Source of the DNA: Euborellia annulipes
Taxonomy: Eukaryota; Arthropoda; Insecta; Dermaptera; Anisolabididae
Length of the DNA: 64,000 bases
NCBI GenBank assembly: GCA_023213315.1
Contig: JAKCPI010009466.1
Span: forward strand, 18,291-82,290
Direction: 5' to 3'
Position 1 is the stretch's first letter, and each line of letters starts with the position of its first letter. A program made the translations under genes and the position numbers. A model generated the notes under the pieces. It saw nothing but the letters and a program-made list of their open reading frames with translations. It was not told the origin of the DNA and ran no database searches. Below, in pieces: positions 43,883 through 54,487 of the stretch.

Positions 43883-45095
43883 GGTATTTAGGTCTATATA
43901 TAAAAATAATACTAATAATAATATAAAAATTAAAAAAAATAAATTCATATAATGGATATAACAGTATAGACCCCCGGTCTATAAGATTTTTTTTTAATAA
44001 AACAATATAAATGATAGGAATTTTATAGAAATATTGGGCGGATATTGACCTAATAGCTAGTTATTTTTAAATTAATATTGTATATTATAGTTAACTTATG
44101 AATTATATTCGATAAGATATTAGTTTTCTAAATATAAATCTCACATATAGCTTAGGATATTTTTCAACTGAAAACAAAATCAAAGGCGACGTGACGCATT
44201 AAATAACTAGAACTCAAAACTTTGGTCGATAATCAAGTAAATAGAATAATTAAGATTAGTAGGAGTGTGAATAATAAATATGTAGAAGGCCGGGTTGATA
44301 TTGAATGGATAGAATTTCAACGTGGGGGGCCCTCCCCCCTCGAGTCAGCTTATGAATGGATGAATGAATGAATGCCCCCACCTCTACCTCAATGCATTCA
44401 AGAAAATATGACGTAAATCTCCTTCTTGGGCAAACATTGTAATGAAAGAACTGGTCTTTTCTTTTATAAATCTAACTGATTAAATATAGATTTATTAATC
44501 AGTAGAAATGACCGACCAAGCGGAAAAGACACAAAGTTTATCTAAAACAAATTTAATTTAAGATCTCCGTGACATAAACACTCACGTCTAAATATAAACC
44601 TAAAAATGCATATAGAGCTATTTTAAATTTATTATTATAACAAGATAATTTGCTCTTGATATAAATTAAAAAGAATGCTGACATTTATAGATCTCTTATA
44701 AAAAACTTGAACGTTGTATCCTTATTGCTGAACAAACGGGGTGATAGTGGAAAAAAAAATTCAATCAATTAATCAACGAAAGATTAATTTTATTAAATAT
44801 TTTTATTGTTTTGTAATTGGTTGCTGAAAGATAGGCAACCAAAAATTACCACCAAGTTAGATGTTATATCTTCTCAGACTGCGCATGCGTAGAGTAAAAT
44901 ACCTAACTTCCAATAAATGAAAAACAATTCTTTATTAATATTCGAAATAATCAGTCAATCCCAAGTCTTCATTGAACCGGCAAGATGGGAGCATAAGAAG
45001 CAGGCTCTCTTTTTGAAAAATTATTCAATAGCAATCTCTATTCACATTAATTTCATAATATCAATGGAGAGACGAATGAAAAAGATTTTAAGAAT
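43883..45095. other. AT-rich stretch with (GAAT)n
   Basis: A GAAT/GGAT tract at about 44352-44373 sits by a GGGGGGCCCTCCCCCC palindrome (44325-44340, imperfect). No gene. Confidence 0.4.
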
Positions 45096-45258
45096 TATAC
45101 CAAGAAGTCTTACAAACAGCTTCTCGTGCCTGAGAACCCGGGTTCGCTTCCCGTCTCAAGCGAGAAAAATGAATTGGCTTACAATCATTTGAAATAAATA
45201 GAGATGGGGTCTAAATGGCCTGAGATGCAGAAAAAGTTTTTAAAACAAATAAAATAAA
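45096..45258 (+). repeat. tRNA-derived SINE, family C, with tail
   Basis: GAACCCGGGTTCGCTTCCCG (box B, 45134-45153), body GAAATAAATAGAGATGGGGT, then the shared tail AATGGCCTGAGATGCAGAAA and an A-rich end. The same body-tail occurs at 54395. Confidence 0.75.
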
Positions 45259-45504
45259 AAAAAGAACACTTGCAAACCAAAACTTATGATTAAAGACCGG
45301 ACAAAAAAAAAGCACAAAAATATGAAAAAAGTGCTTAAAAAAGCATAAAAATGTTGAAATATAAGTTGTCTAATAAGCATAAAATTTGACAAAATGCATC
45401 AGATAAGCAATTTAAGCAAAAAAGCCTTAAAATACGGTATCCTTCTACTAAACTCTGCTATTATTACATTACTATTACTATTACAAAATCTTAAAAAGAT
45501 TGAA
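45259..45504. other. AT-rich stretch
   Basis: Short AAGCATAAAAA-type words recur; no gene. Confidence 0.35.
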
Positions 45505-45515
45505 TATAAGAAAGG

Positions 45516-45745
45516 AAAGGCGAGGGTCTGCCGCAGGCGGGCCCGAGCCCGAGTAAGGAGGGAAGTCTAGGAGGGCCAAACCCCTTAATTGACTTTCATA
45601 AATATATCTGTGTTAAATAAGCCTATAATTCTTTTGTCTGTTCTGATTATCTCCATAGCCTGTAGGAATTTTAAAACCAAATGTTAAAAAGGACCAATGG
45701 AGGAAAGAAAAGGAGAGGGTCTGCCGCAGGCGGGTCCGAGCCAGA
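45516..45745 (+). repeat. Paired GC-rich repeat blocks
   Basis: GAGGGTCTGCCGCAGGCGGG occurs twice (about 45522-45541 and 45715-45734), each followed by a CCGAGCC word. Resembles Helitron 3' regions, without a confirmed CTRR end. Confidence 0.45.
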
Positions 45746-45965
45746 TTCGAGCAGAATATACGCAATTGTCGGATTTAAGCATTTTATGTAACTATACGTA
45801 AAATAAGGTTAAATAAGCACGAAGGGAAAAAAAAGCATTAAAAACTCACAAAAAAGCAATCTCAATACACTTAATTTTGCGTAATTCGTGTAGAAAATTA
45901 AATAATGATGTTTATAAAATTCAGCAATAAGCATTTTGTGTAAAAGCTGATCTTTATTTAGGATA

Positions 45966-46023
45966 TAGGAAAAGACTTCATTGAACTGCATCTTAGGCTC
46001 TCATTCAATAAAGTCTTTTCCTA
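45966..46023. repeat. Short hairpin with 20-bp stem
   Basis: TAGGAAAAGACTTCATTGAA pairs with TTCAATAAAGTCTTTTCCTA with one mismatch over an 18-nt loop. The size resembles a pre-miRNA-like hairpin or a minimal foldback. Confidence 0.6.
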
Positions 46024-46786
46024 ATAATGAAATCACTAAATTAAAGTAAGAAAAAATATGAAAATAAATATCTTTCATTGCTCAAGGCTGACTTAACTGA
46101 ATTTTTTAATTAGTGCATTTTATTTAGAGAATTCAAATGACCTTAAGGGGATTTTTAATTAAATTTCTCAACATATAAATAAGTAAAAGACGAGGGGGGA
46201 TGCTTGGTTCACAAAAGAGGAGGAGCCACCTCGCAACCCCCCTCTTCTCACTTTTTCTTTCTTCTCGACCCTTCAATCCATAACAATAACGCAGCTGGTG
46301 GATTTTTAACCCCAATGACATTTCCATTCAAATCATTATTACCCTCATTAATAACTCACTTTCCATGATTTTATGCAATCCTTTCTATAATAGCACCAAT
46401 TGCGGTTAATGAGATTTTATTATAGTATTTTTGATTTTTATCGAATATTTTCTAATAAGAATTTTTATATTTCATATTGGATTATAAAATTTAAACAATA
46501 GTATGAAACAGTGCTTTGTTTTGTTTTTTTTTAAGCTAAGTAAAGTTTTTGGTAAAAAAAAATAATTCCGTAGTTCCGGATTAATAAAAGCAATTAGTCG
46601 TTAAAATATAAAAACCAACAGGAAATAAATAGGAGATTAGGTCTTGAAATACTTAATGGCGAATCCAATGCGTGCCAATGCAAGTCGTGAAAATTGTAAA
46701 ATCAAGACGAAATTTTAATTTAGTTTAAAGTTTTGAATTCTATTATTAATAACAACAACAGCAAAAAGTCCATCCACATGTTAAAT
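46024..46786. other. AT-rich stretch
   Basis: Nothing recognised. Confidence 0.4.
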
Positions 46787-46798
46787 ATTTGGTAATAA

Positions 46799-47124
46799 TG
46801 TGTTTGATGTAATACTCCATTTGTCTGTTGTGTTAAGTGATGAATAGTGAATAATAAAACAGAATGTAGAAAATATCTTTAATTTATTCTTTGGGCTATT
46901 GATTTCATCCAAAGGACATCATCAGGCCAGCTGGAAATAGGGAATTTATAATTTGACAATACAATTTATGTATATGTAAAAGAAAATCTTAATCTTGCGT
47001 ATCGATATATTGTCAAATTATAAATTCTCTATTTCCAGCTGGCCTGATGATGTCCTTTGGAATTCCCAAGAATAAATTAAAGGTATTTTCTACATTCTGT
47101 TGTTTTATTATTCACTATTCATCA
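46799..47124. mobile_element. Hammerhead foldback with 12-bp flanking repeat
   Basis: ATTTGGTAATAA occurs on both sides (46787-46798 and 47125-47136) and looks like a target duplication. Inside, arms of about 130 bp (from about 46838 and to about 47126) pair over ATGAATAGTGAATAATAAAA and the CCAGCTGGCCTGATGATGTC blocks. The element has about 40 unpaired bp on its left. Each arm carries hammerhead sequence; the left arm (minus strand) is the better one. Confidence 0.8.
46886..46932 (-). ncRNA. Hammerhead candidate with atypical stem III
   Basis: Minus strand: CTGATGA, stem II TCC/GGA with a 3-nt loop, TGAAA, then TCAATA with a possible cut after A and stem I GGC/GCC (3 bp). The 3' side is not the ACGTC form. 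The plus-strand copy in the other arm lost the GAAA part by a short deletion. Confidence 0.45.
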
Positions 47125-47136
47125 TTTGGTAATAAC

Positions 47137-47369
47137 TTCGCTCAACCGGAAGAAGTACAGTACTTTACCTAAAGAGTTTACTAACTTTTGTCATATATAG
47201 TGTAATTTATCATAATATGAAAAAAAAAATTACAAAATTCGTTAGTTGGCGTATTTACTCCAAAAGTTAATACAGATCTAGAAATATAGGCCTATACCAA
47301 ATTTTAACCGATCAGGCTTTGCGTTTTTAAGTAATCGTGACCACAAATACATACATACCTAATTCTAAA
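47137..47369. other. AT-rich stretch
   Basis: TAGGCCTA at 47287-47294. No gene. Confidence 0.35.
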
Positions 47370-47389
47370 AATTACTTTTTTGTAGGCCT

Positions 47390-47482
47390 ACTCAGAGAGT
47401 ACAATCAAAATCACGGGATCAATTTTTTTACGATTACAATACTTTCTCTTTATATACATATTTCGTATACCGGAAAGTAAAA
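47390..47482 (+). repeat. Diverged 3' end of the two-hairpin family
   Basis: ACAATACTTTCTCTTTATA, a loop, ATACCGGAAAGTAAAAA. The preceding GTACAATCAAAATCACGGGA parallels the ATCAAAATCTCGACATCGAA block of the units. Confidence 0.6.
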
Positions 47483-47799
47483 AACATAGAATAGATAAAT
47501 AGCCATATTTACCCCCTCCCTATAGGGATTTTATTAAAATTCCGTGTTATCATCTTACAGCTCACGATTATAATCGATGTGCTTGCTAATTCATTATTAA
47601 ACAAGTGGTAAAGCAAGCCTGCCGAAGGATGTTTGGAAATTTTAAATTTCCCTCTCTGACTCCTCTTCCTTTCACTCTAACCAATCAGCGACAGAGAGTG
47701 GTAAACAGGAAAATAAAACGGAAGTCAGTGGCTAGCACTTTATATTATAGATATGATTATGATGTTTCGAAATGTTTAAATCTTTGTCATAAAATTATT
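47483..47799. other. Mixed unique DNA
   Basis: A GC-richer patch at 47600-47740 with a CCAATCAGCG word; no gene recognised. Confidence 0.35.
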
Positions 47800-47973
47800 T
47801 GGACCCTGTTATGCATTAGTGTGTCAAGTGCCAAAAAAATTAAAAATTGAGTTAAGCACGGAATATTGTTTCAAATGCATATAATTAATAGTATTTTTTA
47901 TGAAATTTGTCCTAAAAAAATTTATATTTAATGTTACTTGCACAATTGACACACTAATGCGTAACAGGGTCCA
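47800..47973 (-). mobile_element. TGGACCCTGTTA inverted-repeat element, copy 1 (174 bp)
   Basis: Ends TGGACCCTGTTATGCATTAG and its partner CTAATGCGTAACAGGGTCCA, about 20 bp plus GTGTGTCAA. The interior is the reverse complement of part of the second copy at 52762. TTAT words flank both sides. Confidence 0.8.
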
Positions 47974-48007
47974 TTTATGTAATAAAATTTTTTTGTGTAA
48001 ATATTTA

Positions 48008-48063
48008 GGTGACCCATAAGAAGAAGTTTCGATTCCAAACGAGACCTTCTTCTGGAGATCACC
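48008..48063 (-). ncRNA. Hammerhead-like motif with altered core
   Basis: Minus strand: CCAGAAGAAGGTCTCG, then ATCGAAACTTC, with a distal stem GGTGA/TCACC closing the structure. Core U4 is changed (CAGAAGA). Decayed or diverged. Confidence 0.45.
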
Positions 48064-48499
48064 TTCTAAACAAAAAGTATTCAAGGCCTAAAATGAAACT
48101 CATTTTATTGGATTATCATTCAACTTTTTCAGAATTTTTCTTCAGCATTTCTTTTAATTAATCAATTTTTTGTTAGTCTGTCTGGAAGATTAGCGAAATG
48201 AGATATTTTAAATTCTGAAAATGAAAGAAACTTTTTAGTTAATTAGCTCTTATATTTAATATTCATTTTGCACGTAATTTGAGAATCGCGACTTGTTTGC
48301 TGATAAAACTATCATCATAAATTTAAAAACAATGAACTTTATTAAAAAAAAAAAAAATTCTTTCCTTTTGGGTAGATTTTAATCTGTGAGAAAATTATCC
48401 TTGTTATTTTAAATTTCATTACGGTTAATTGAAAGTCTAATTTGAAATTACCAGCCCAAACAAGTTTTATTGAAATTTTTCAATTTGATTCACTTTACT
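48064..48499. other. AT-rich stretch
   Basis: Nothing recognised. Confidence 0.35.
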
Positions 48500-48720
48500 T
48501 TTAATGAATTGGCAAAGTTTCTCTGGTCCCCCCTCCCTCTCATAGTGACAGGATGAGTCGTCGCCGTCGTCGGTTCGACCGACCTTTGACGTTGCAACTT
48601 TGAGGCTGATCTTTTTCCCATCCGTGTAATTTGATTGATTGCTAATTGGCCTCAAAGTTTGGACAGTTCGTAAGAGGAGGGGGAGGGGGGGGACTTTGGT
48701 TGTTAGTTTTGCCGAGTTGT
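48500..48720. promoter_or_regulatory. GC-richer island with homeodomain-type sites
   Basis: TTTGATTGATTGCTAATTGG (48630-48649) combines a TGATTGAT (Pbx/Hox-like) with a CTAATTGG site. G-rich runs flank the island (48676-48692). Confidence 0.3.
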
Positions 48721-49019
48721 CCTATCAGTGGGTGGAGTTCTTTTTTTTTTGCTTCCCTCCTCTTGAATATCCCCACCGAGTGATCTAATTAAAACTCTAA
48801 AGACGTGTAAGTCTCCATGATTTTTTCTTTTATTTTGTATTCCCTCGATATGATCTAACTTCTGATTGGTTGAAAAGTTTTCTTCAATTTAACCTATAAG
48901 AAGACGGAAAAGAAATGGCAAAAAAAGCAAGCATCTTATTAATTAAGAGTTAATGTATAATTTGAAATCATATGAATAATATTGATATAATCGGGCGTAA
49001 TTAATTTGGCTATTATCTA

Positions 49020-49570
49020 GTTGAACAGCCAGTGACACGTGAGTGCTCTTAGCCAATTAGAATCGTCCGTGCGCGGTAATTAGATTAATCTTGATTGGTT
49101 GCAGGCACGGAGGGTATTGTATATTAGCGAAAGAGGAAATAATCTAGTTCGCGTGAGAATGGCAGCGGGGGTGGGTGGGTGTTTTTTTTTTTTTTTTTTT
49201 GGTGATAAAAAAACACCGTTGTGCAGGGCTACAATCGGTCGGTGGCCATTATTGTTTCATCTGGGGGTGGGTTTCATCACGGGGGTGGGTTTCCAGAGCA
49301 ACCGGGGGGTGGAAAACCAACTTGTCACAGCTTTTATTTTTAGCGTGGAGGTGTGTATCTGTGTGAGGGTGGGTGTGTGTTTTTTCGTTGTTTTCCGCCG
49401 CCGGGCGTCAATCAAAGCCCCGAAAAGCCTGGCGACGCCCGCCGCCAAGTCCACCCCCCAAATCCAACATCGAAACCCACCCCCTCAGGGGGGGAGGGAG
49501 GCGTTTGTTACATTGCACGCCAACACATTCAATTAACTTGGAAATACCACGTTGGATATCAAATTTTCTT
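49020..49570. promoter_or_regulatory. GC-rich island with clustered homeodomain, E-box and CCAAT-type sites
   Basis: CACGTG (49036-49041), GCCAATTAG (49052-49060), GGTAATTAGATTAATC (49075-49090) and TTGATTGGTTGC lie within 80 bp. GC-rich sequence with two GGGGGTGGGTTTC repeats (49263-49289) follows. The 145-codon plus-strand frame contains a T-run (Phe tract) and repeats; I do not call it a gene. Confidence 0.35.
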
Positions 49571-51172
49571 TTTTTTTTTCCTTTTTTTTTGTGAACGCCA
49601 ACCCCATCTCTCTTTCCCTATAAAGAGTTCAAGGTGTTGGGGAGGATGGGGGGGGGGTGAAAATTGAATATTTACAAAAATTAAAATACAACGAGGAGTC
49701 AAATTAACTTAAACAAACGAGTTGGTTCCCTATATTTAGGGATCAAACTGATTTTTTTTTCCACTTTTTCTAATAGAGGGGAAAATTTTTTTAAATAATC
49801 CAAAGATTGCAAAATGATTGAAAACAATTTACTTTTTTTTTATCAATAAATCCAATATCAACAACGTTCTTAATGATGTTCAAATTTATTCTACTGAATA
49901 TTGATTAAAATTGGTCACACCGTAGTTTATTTTCAGTCTTGATAATATAATTTAGAAGCATAAAATAATTAATTTTTTAATTTATTAAAATTAAATTTTG
50001 CTCTTTGGAAACTTTGAAATTTTACAGTTTATTAAAAATAGTCGTAACTACAACTATTTTTTTTTATATAATAAAAAGTAAATTAATTATTTACAGTCCC
50101 CTAAGTCTGTCCAAATAATTTTGACACGGATAATAAATCCTCTCATAAGAGAGAATGAAAAGATTAAAGAGAGGAAGAGGGAGAATCTGGGCGATGTAAC
50201 CAGCAGAGGTTGAGGCCTATTATCCTACAAACACAAACGTGTGTCTGGAAGCTTTAGAGCTGCCCTAGAAACGTTGAACTGGCCTGTTAACATACACAAA
50301 AGGTCCCCACCACCAGTCTGAACCCAAAATGGCCAGCTCTATGGACTCAGGGAGCAGGAGTACCTTTTTAACGAGATGGGGGACTGAAGAGCAAGAGGAT
50401 GTCACTTCCTATAGAAGAGGAGGGGTGGGGGGAGGGGGGGTACAATACAGATGTCACGGATCGGTCGACAAATGCGATTACAAATTCCAAGGTGGTCCCT
50501 TCGCCACTGCACAGCCTGCACCCCGTTTTCTTTTGTGCATTTGGGGCCCCAAGTCAAAACATTTGAGGCCTGGGATGCACATCTTGTGCTCCTCTCTCTG
50601 CTCGTCATTTGATAGGAATTTATTTATATTTACCCTAAGTCAATTCAATGGAAATAATATAAAGAGAGATGAGAGAATCCGAGAAATTTGTTTGCTGTCT
50701 AAAGATTAAAGGATATTAATAAATTAGAATTAAAAACCAGGTAAACACTTCTTTTTTTTTTAAGAACGTTAAACATAAAAAATGTTATAGAATAGAAAAA
50801 GAAAAGAGTGTTGACAATAGTGGAATAAATTTTATAGTAAGATCAATCTTAAAATATTTATGCAAATAGAAACTATTTTTAATCTCAGCATTTTTTTTTA
50901 TCTAGTTTAAAAATAAATTCAAATTAAGAAGATGGATATTTTTTCCTCTTTCAACATGTAAAATAATAGCAGGGAATTTTTTATTTTTATATACAGGGGG
51001 AATAATAAACTTAAGAAACTGATATATTAACTAGGTAGAGCCTTGTTTGAAACTGATATAGTTTTAACTTTTATTTTTACGAAATTAATGAGATCACTGA
51101 AAAAAGTAAAAAATTGAAACAGCCACTTGGAGGTTGAGCGGGGCAAAATTAAGCGCAGGCCCAATTTGCTTA
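49571..51172. other. AT-rich DNA with G-rich tracts
   Basis: G-run at 49648-49658. A purine/G-rich tract (50417-50440) lies in a GC patch (50170-50620) whose 126-codon plus-strand frame shows no domain. No gene. Confidence 0.35.
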
Positions 51173-51458
51173 GGGAGCGTACAAGTATTACGTAACGCAA
51201 TTTGGGGGGAGGGGGGTCTCGTAAAACGTTACCATGCGTTACAAGGGAGAGCCCCCTTGAACAACGCGTAACGTAACTGGTATTTTAGCGACTTTCCGAG
51301 ACTTTGCGCAACGTAATTGTGACTTTTAGATAAAATGGCCACTAGAGCGTTACGTAACGTCTAGGGGGGCCAGAAAAATGTTACGGCGCGTTACATGGGG
51401 GAGGGGGGTCAAAAATCTTCAAAAATTGCGTTACGTAGCCTAATACTTGTATGCTCCC
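51173..51458. mobile_element. PIF/Harbinger-like MITE, 286 bp
   Basis: TIRs GGGAGCGTACAAGTATTACG and CTAATACTTGTATGCTCCC pair with few mismatches over about 30 bp. A 3-bp TTA duplication flanks (51170-51172 and 51459-51461), as in PIF/Harbinger insertions. GTTACGTAACGC words recur inside. No coding capacity. Confidence 0.85.
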
Positions 51459-52761
51459 TTAGGGTCGGCTCCCTGTTTATGTGGAAAGACGATAAAAATG
51501 AAAATGCTTATTAATCCATGATTATAAAATGAATATGGAGGATTAATTAGTTGACAATGGCTTGGGTGAATATTATATTGAATTGAAAACAAATTAGAGT
51601 TAAGGTGGGGCAAAGATCCGCAGTTTTGTTTTTTGGGATTTTTTTTTTGATCTTTCTATGATAGGGAAAGATACAATAAAGATTGGAACATCCCCTGAAA
51701 GCTCTTGGCCATCTTACATAATTTTCTAGGTTTCCAAATCAGTAACATACTGGGTAAGAGTAGCAGAGGTATCTAAACAAAAATTCCCATCTGCGGACAA
51801 GGGTTCGTGTTAAATTGTGACAATATCGGCGCAGAGAAATAAAGAGAAACTCACTATAATAAAAGAGAGAGGGTTGCTGGAGCAAGTGAAGTGAAGTTTT
51901 GAGCACAAATCGAACACATCGTCAGAATACAAAATCTATTCAATAAGAGAAAGTTATTTATAATTTTTCCCTTTGAAAGATTTCGGATATCTTCACTTAA
52001 AATTATAGTCATTTTTTTTCTAGTAAAATAAATTTACCAACTTTTAAAAATTAAAATGATACGAATTTTATATGGGAAATTTTCGGTTTCGGTCTGACCC
52101 TAAAATTTATTATAATATTCTGATTAATAAATAAGGACCTAACATTTAAAAAGTTGGTTTTATAAAAATAAAATTACATTCATAATTAAATTAGAGAATT
52201 TATTCGTGCAATAAGATGCAGAGATAACCTTTTAAAAAATATTATAATAAATAATAATAAACCCTATTAGTATCGCAGTATCCATATTTAGATAAAAAGA
52301 ATGCAGAATTTTTTTTTTATTTAAACAAGAGAATATTTATTTATATAGCTACCTATTTTATTTTATTTATAAATACATGTGAAGAACCTCGACGTTAGTT
52401 AGCATTGAAAATTATTATTATCTTTCTAATCTCGAGGCAATTATTTTAAATATTATATGATTTTGTTAAAACTTTGTAATATATTTAGGACATATTGTTT
52501 TAAAACAATCAGTTAAGGATGCCTGGGTGTTGGGAGAGAGATGGCTATCAACGGAGATGAAGAAAAAAAGATAAAAAATTTCTAAATAAGCCAAAGGGAA
52601 TCAGCCCATAAAAATTATTAAATTTGAAAATAAAAAACCTTGGTCATATTTTATTAATTATATAAAATTATTAATTAAAAAATTCCCCGTTTATGAATTT
52701 CGTAAAGGAATTCCCAGCCCAGCTCTTATTCCCTGAAAAATAATAAATTTATTCGATTATA
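51459..52761. other. AT-rich stretch
   Basis: Nothing recognised. Confidence 0.4.
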
Positions 52762-53012
52762 TGGACCCTGTTACGCATTAGTGTGTCAAGCGCCACCTAC
52801 TGAGTTTTGAGAAAATCAACATTAAAGTTTTTTGTTTTCATTGGATTATATATAATTTTTTTTGTCAATTGTGCAAGTAACATTAAATATAAATTTTTTT
52901 AGGACATATTTCATAAAAAATAGTATTAATTATAGGATTTGAAACAATATTCCGTGCTTAACTCAATTTTTAATTTTTTGGCGCTTGACACACTATTGCA
53001 TAACAGGGTCCA
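52762..53012 (+). mobile_element. TGGACCCTGTTA inverted-repeat element, copy 2 (251 bp)
   Basis: TIRs TGGACCCTGTTACGCATTAG and CTATTGCATAACAGGGTCCA continue with GTGTGTCAAGCGCCA on both sides, about 34 bp in all. A 5-bp TTATA flanks each end. Its interior has about 75 bp more than copy 1. Confidence 0.85.
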
Positions 53013-53530
53013 TTATAAGGATATTGGCCCTCTGGATGTTAATAGAGTTAAATTAGATGAATGAGTGTGGGGTAGTCTGGTGGTTTCTATTCATCTCGCT
53101 TCATAAGTCATTTTTTCTCATGGCCCAAGCTAGGCCAAGAGATAAATTTAAAAAAAAAAAGTTTAAATTTTTAAACCTAATTGTCCTATATGTGCTTCAG
53201 ATGTAAAAAAAAATTGTATGAAAATATTTTTTGTAGAGTTGAAACCAAAAGGTGCCACCGTTAAAGAAAAAAAAGTTAATAAAAATAATTTCAAATTTAT
53301 TCTCATTAGGAATTTAGGGTTGAAGTTCAAAGGGCCAGGGTCTCGGTGATAAATCCTCCCCCTGTCGGCGCCCTTTCTATTAGTGAACAATTTTTTTTTT
53401 GATAATAGATGCAATAGAAAAAAAAACCCTAATTGGGGAGTAATTTATTAATAAATAAATATAATAAACGGATGATTTAACGGAAGAAATAAAATAACAA
53501 AAAATTTTTCAGGAATCGCCTTATACCATA
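53013..53530. other. AT-rich stretch
   Basis: A minus-strand 83-codon frame (53163-53414) has no domain. Confidence 0.35.
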
Positions 53531-53755
53531 TATTTGCAAATATTTCGGCCAGCCTAACGCCTGGCCATCTTCAGTGCAGGATATAGTCTTTGGCGATCCT
53601 TCGTCAGGTGTCTTAGACTTTTATATGAAGTGAAGTTCGTGAACGAACACTTGAATGCTCGTCTTCCCCTCCTCTCTTCATGCAAAAGTTTGAGACATCA
53701 GACGAAGGATCACCAAAGAACTAAATCCTGCACTGAAGATGGCCAGGCCTTAGGC
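53531..53755. repeat. Hammerhead foldback, right arm interrupted
   Basis: The left arm (about 53549-53618) and right arm (about 53690-53755) pair over CTGGCCATCTTCAGTGCAGG and a GATCCTTCGTC block. The right arm stops within the hammerhead at GGCCTTAGGC, where another element (53756-54137) begins. The centre matches the fragment at 28415. Confidence 0.8.
53532..53580 (-). ncRNA. Hammerhead ribozyme candidate
   Basis: Minus strand: CTGAAGA (53574 to 53568), stem II GGCCAG/CTGGCC (6 bp), GAAA (53546 to 53543), then TATT with predicted cleavage after ATT. Stem I pairs TGCA (53578-53575) with TGCA (53538-53535), 4 bp. Core positions are intact; the 3' side is TATT rather than ACGTC. Confidence 0.62.
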
Positions 53756-54137
53756 CTCAGGTCTATTTTCTAAAAACAGACGTTAAAATTTTACACTTAA
53801 ATTAATCGTTAAAAAGTAAAGTAATAGCACCAGCGTTAAAAAATGCTATACTTTAAACCAAGTTTTAAGAGCGACGTTAACATGTTGCTTTTATCTCAAA
53901 GCTGTCAAAAATCATAACCTTACTTTTTGATTAAAGACGCCATTTTGATGCATTAAATACGGCGTTGAAATATTAAACGCACTAGACATGACATTAATTT
54001 TTAACACTATTGACTAAATGTTGACGCTTTGGCGTTAAGTTTTTGCTTACAGAATAGCAATTATAAAACAAGGAGGTGTTAAAATGATTTAACGCTGATG
54101 TTAAAAGTGATGTTTTTGCTTAGAAAATAGACCTGAG
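53756..54137. mobile_element. TIR element inserted in a hammerhead foldback, 382 bp
   Basis: Perfect 18-bp ends CTCAGGTCTATTTTCTAA and TTAGAAAATAGACCTGAG. The interior repeats GCGTTAAA/ACGTTAA words many times in both orientations. It breaks the right arm of the foldback. No clear target duplication was found. Confidence 0.8.
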
Positions 54138-54394
54138 TAACGATTATATTTTTTATTTTTTCTCTTTGGCTGCTCGAACGATTAGTTTTCTAAAATGAGC
54201 TTTTATTTTGAATTCATATCTTTCAAGTCAAATTTTTCACATAGAATGTCATATAAAAATTTGGTTTGAATACTTGCCAAGTGGTGAAAATAATTTACGA
54301 AGTCACACATTATTTCGGTGTAAAATAAAAATGTATCATTTAAAAATTTTCATGGTTGAATCTAAAATTAATATCACAATTTATTTCAATTGGA
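54138..54394. other. AT-rich stretch
   Basis: Nothing recognised. Confidence 0.35.
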
Positions 54395-54487
54395 TTGGCT
54401 ACCAATCCAGGTGAAATAAATAGAGACGGGGTCTAAATGTCCTTTGCTGCCGAAAAAGACCTTAAAAATGAAATAAAAAAAAATATT
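54395..54487 (+). repeat. SINE body and tail, family C
   Basis: GAAATAAATAGAGACGGGGT and GTCCTTTGCTGCCGAAAAAG, then an A-rich end. The head is missing. Confidence 0.7.

Noticed and set aside
43548..43952. 102-codon minus and 69-codon plus Cys-rich frames
   Set aside because: Both are translations of the ATATTGCAGCAA repeat island.
49099..49536. 145-codon plus-strand frame, the longest in the window
   Set aside because: It contains a Phe tract from a T-run, G-rich repeats and frames of similar length in other phases. No domain is recognisable.
50255..50290. Hammerhead at CCTAGAAACGTTGAACTGG
   Set aside because: GAAAC is present, but neither a 5' core CUGANGA at the right distance nor a stem II could be found.
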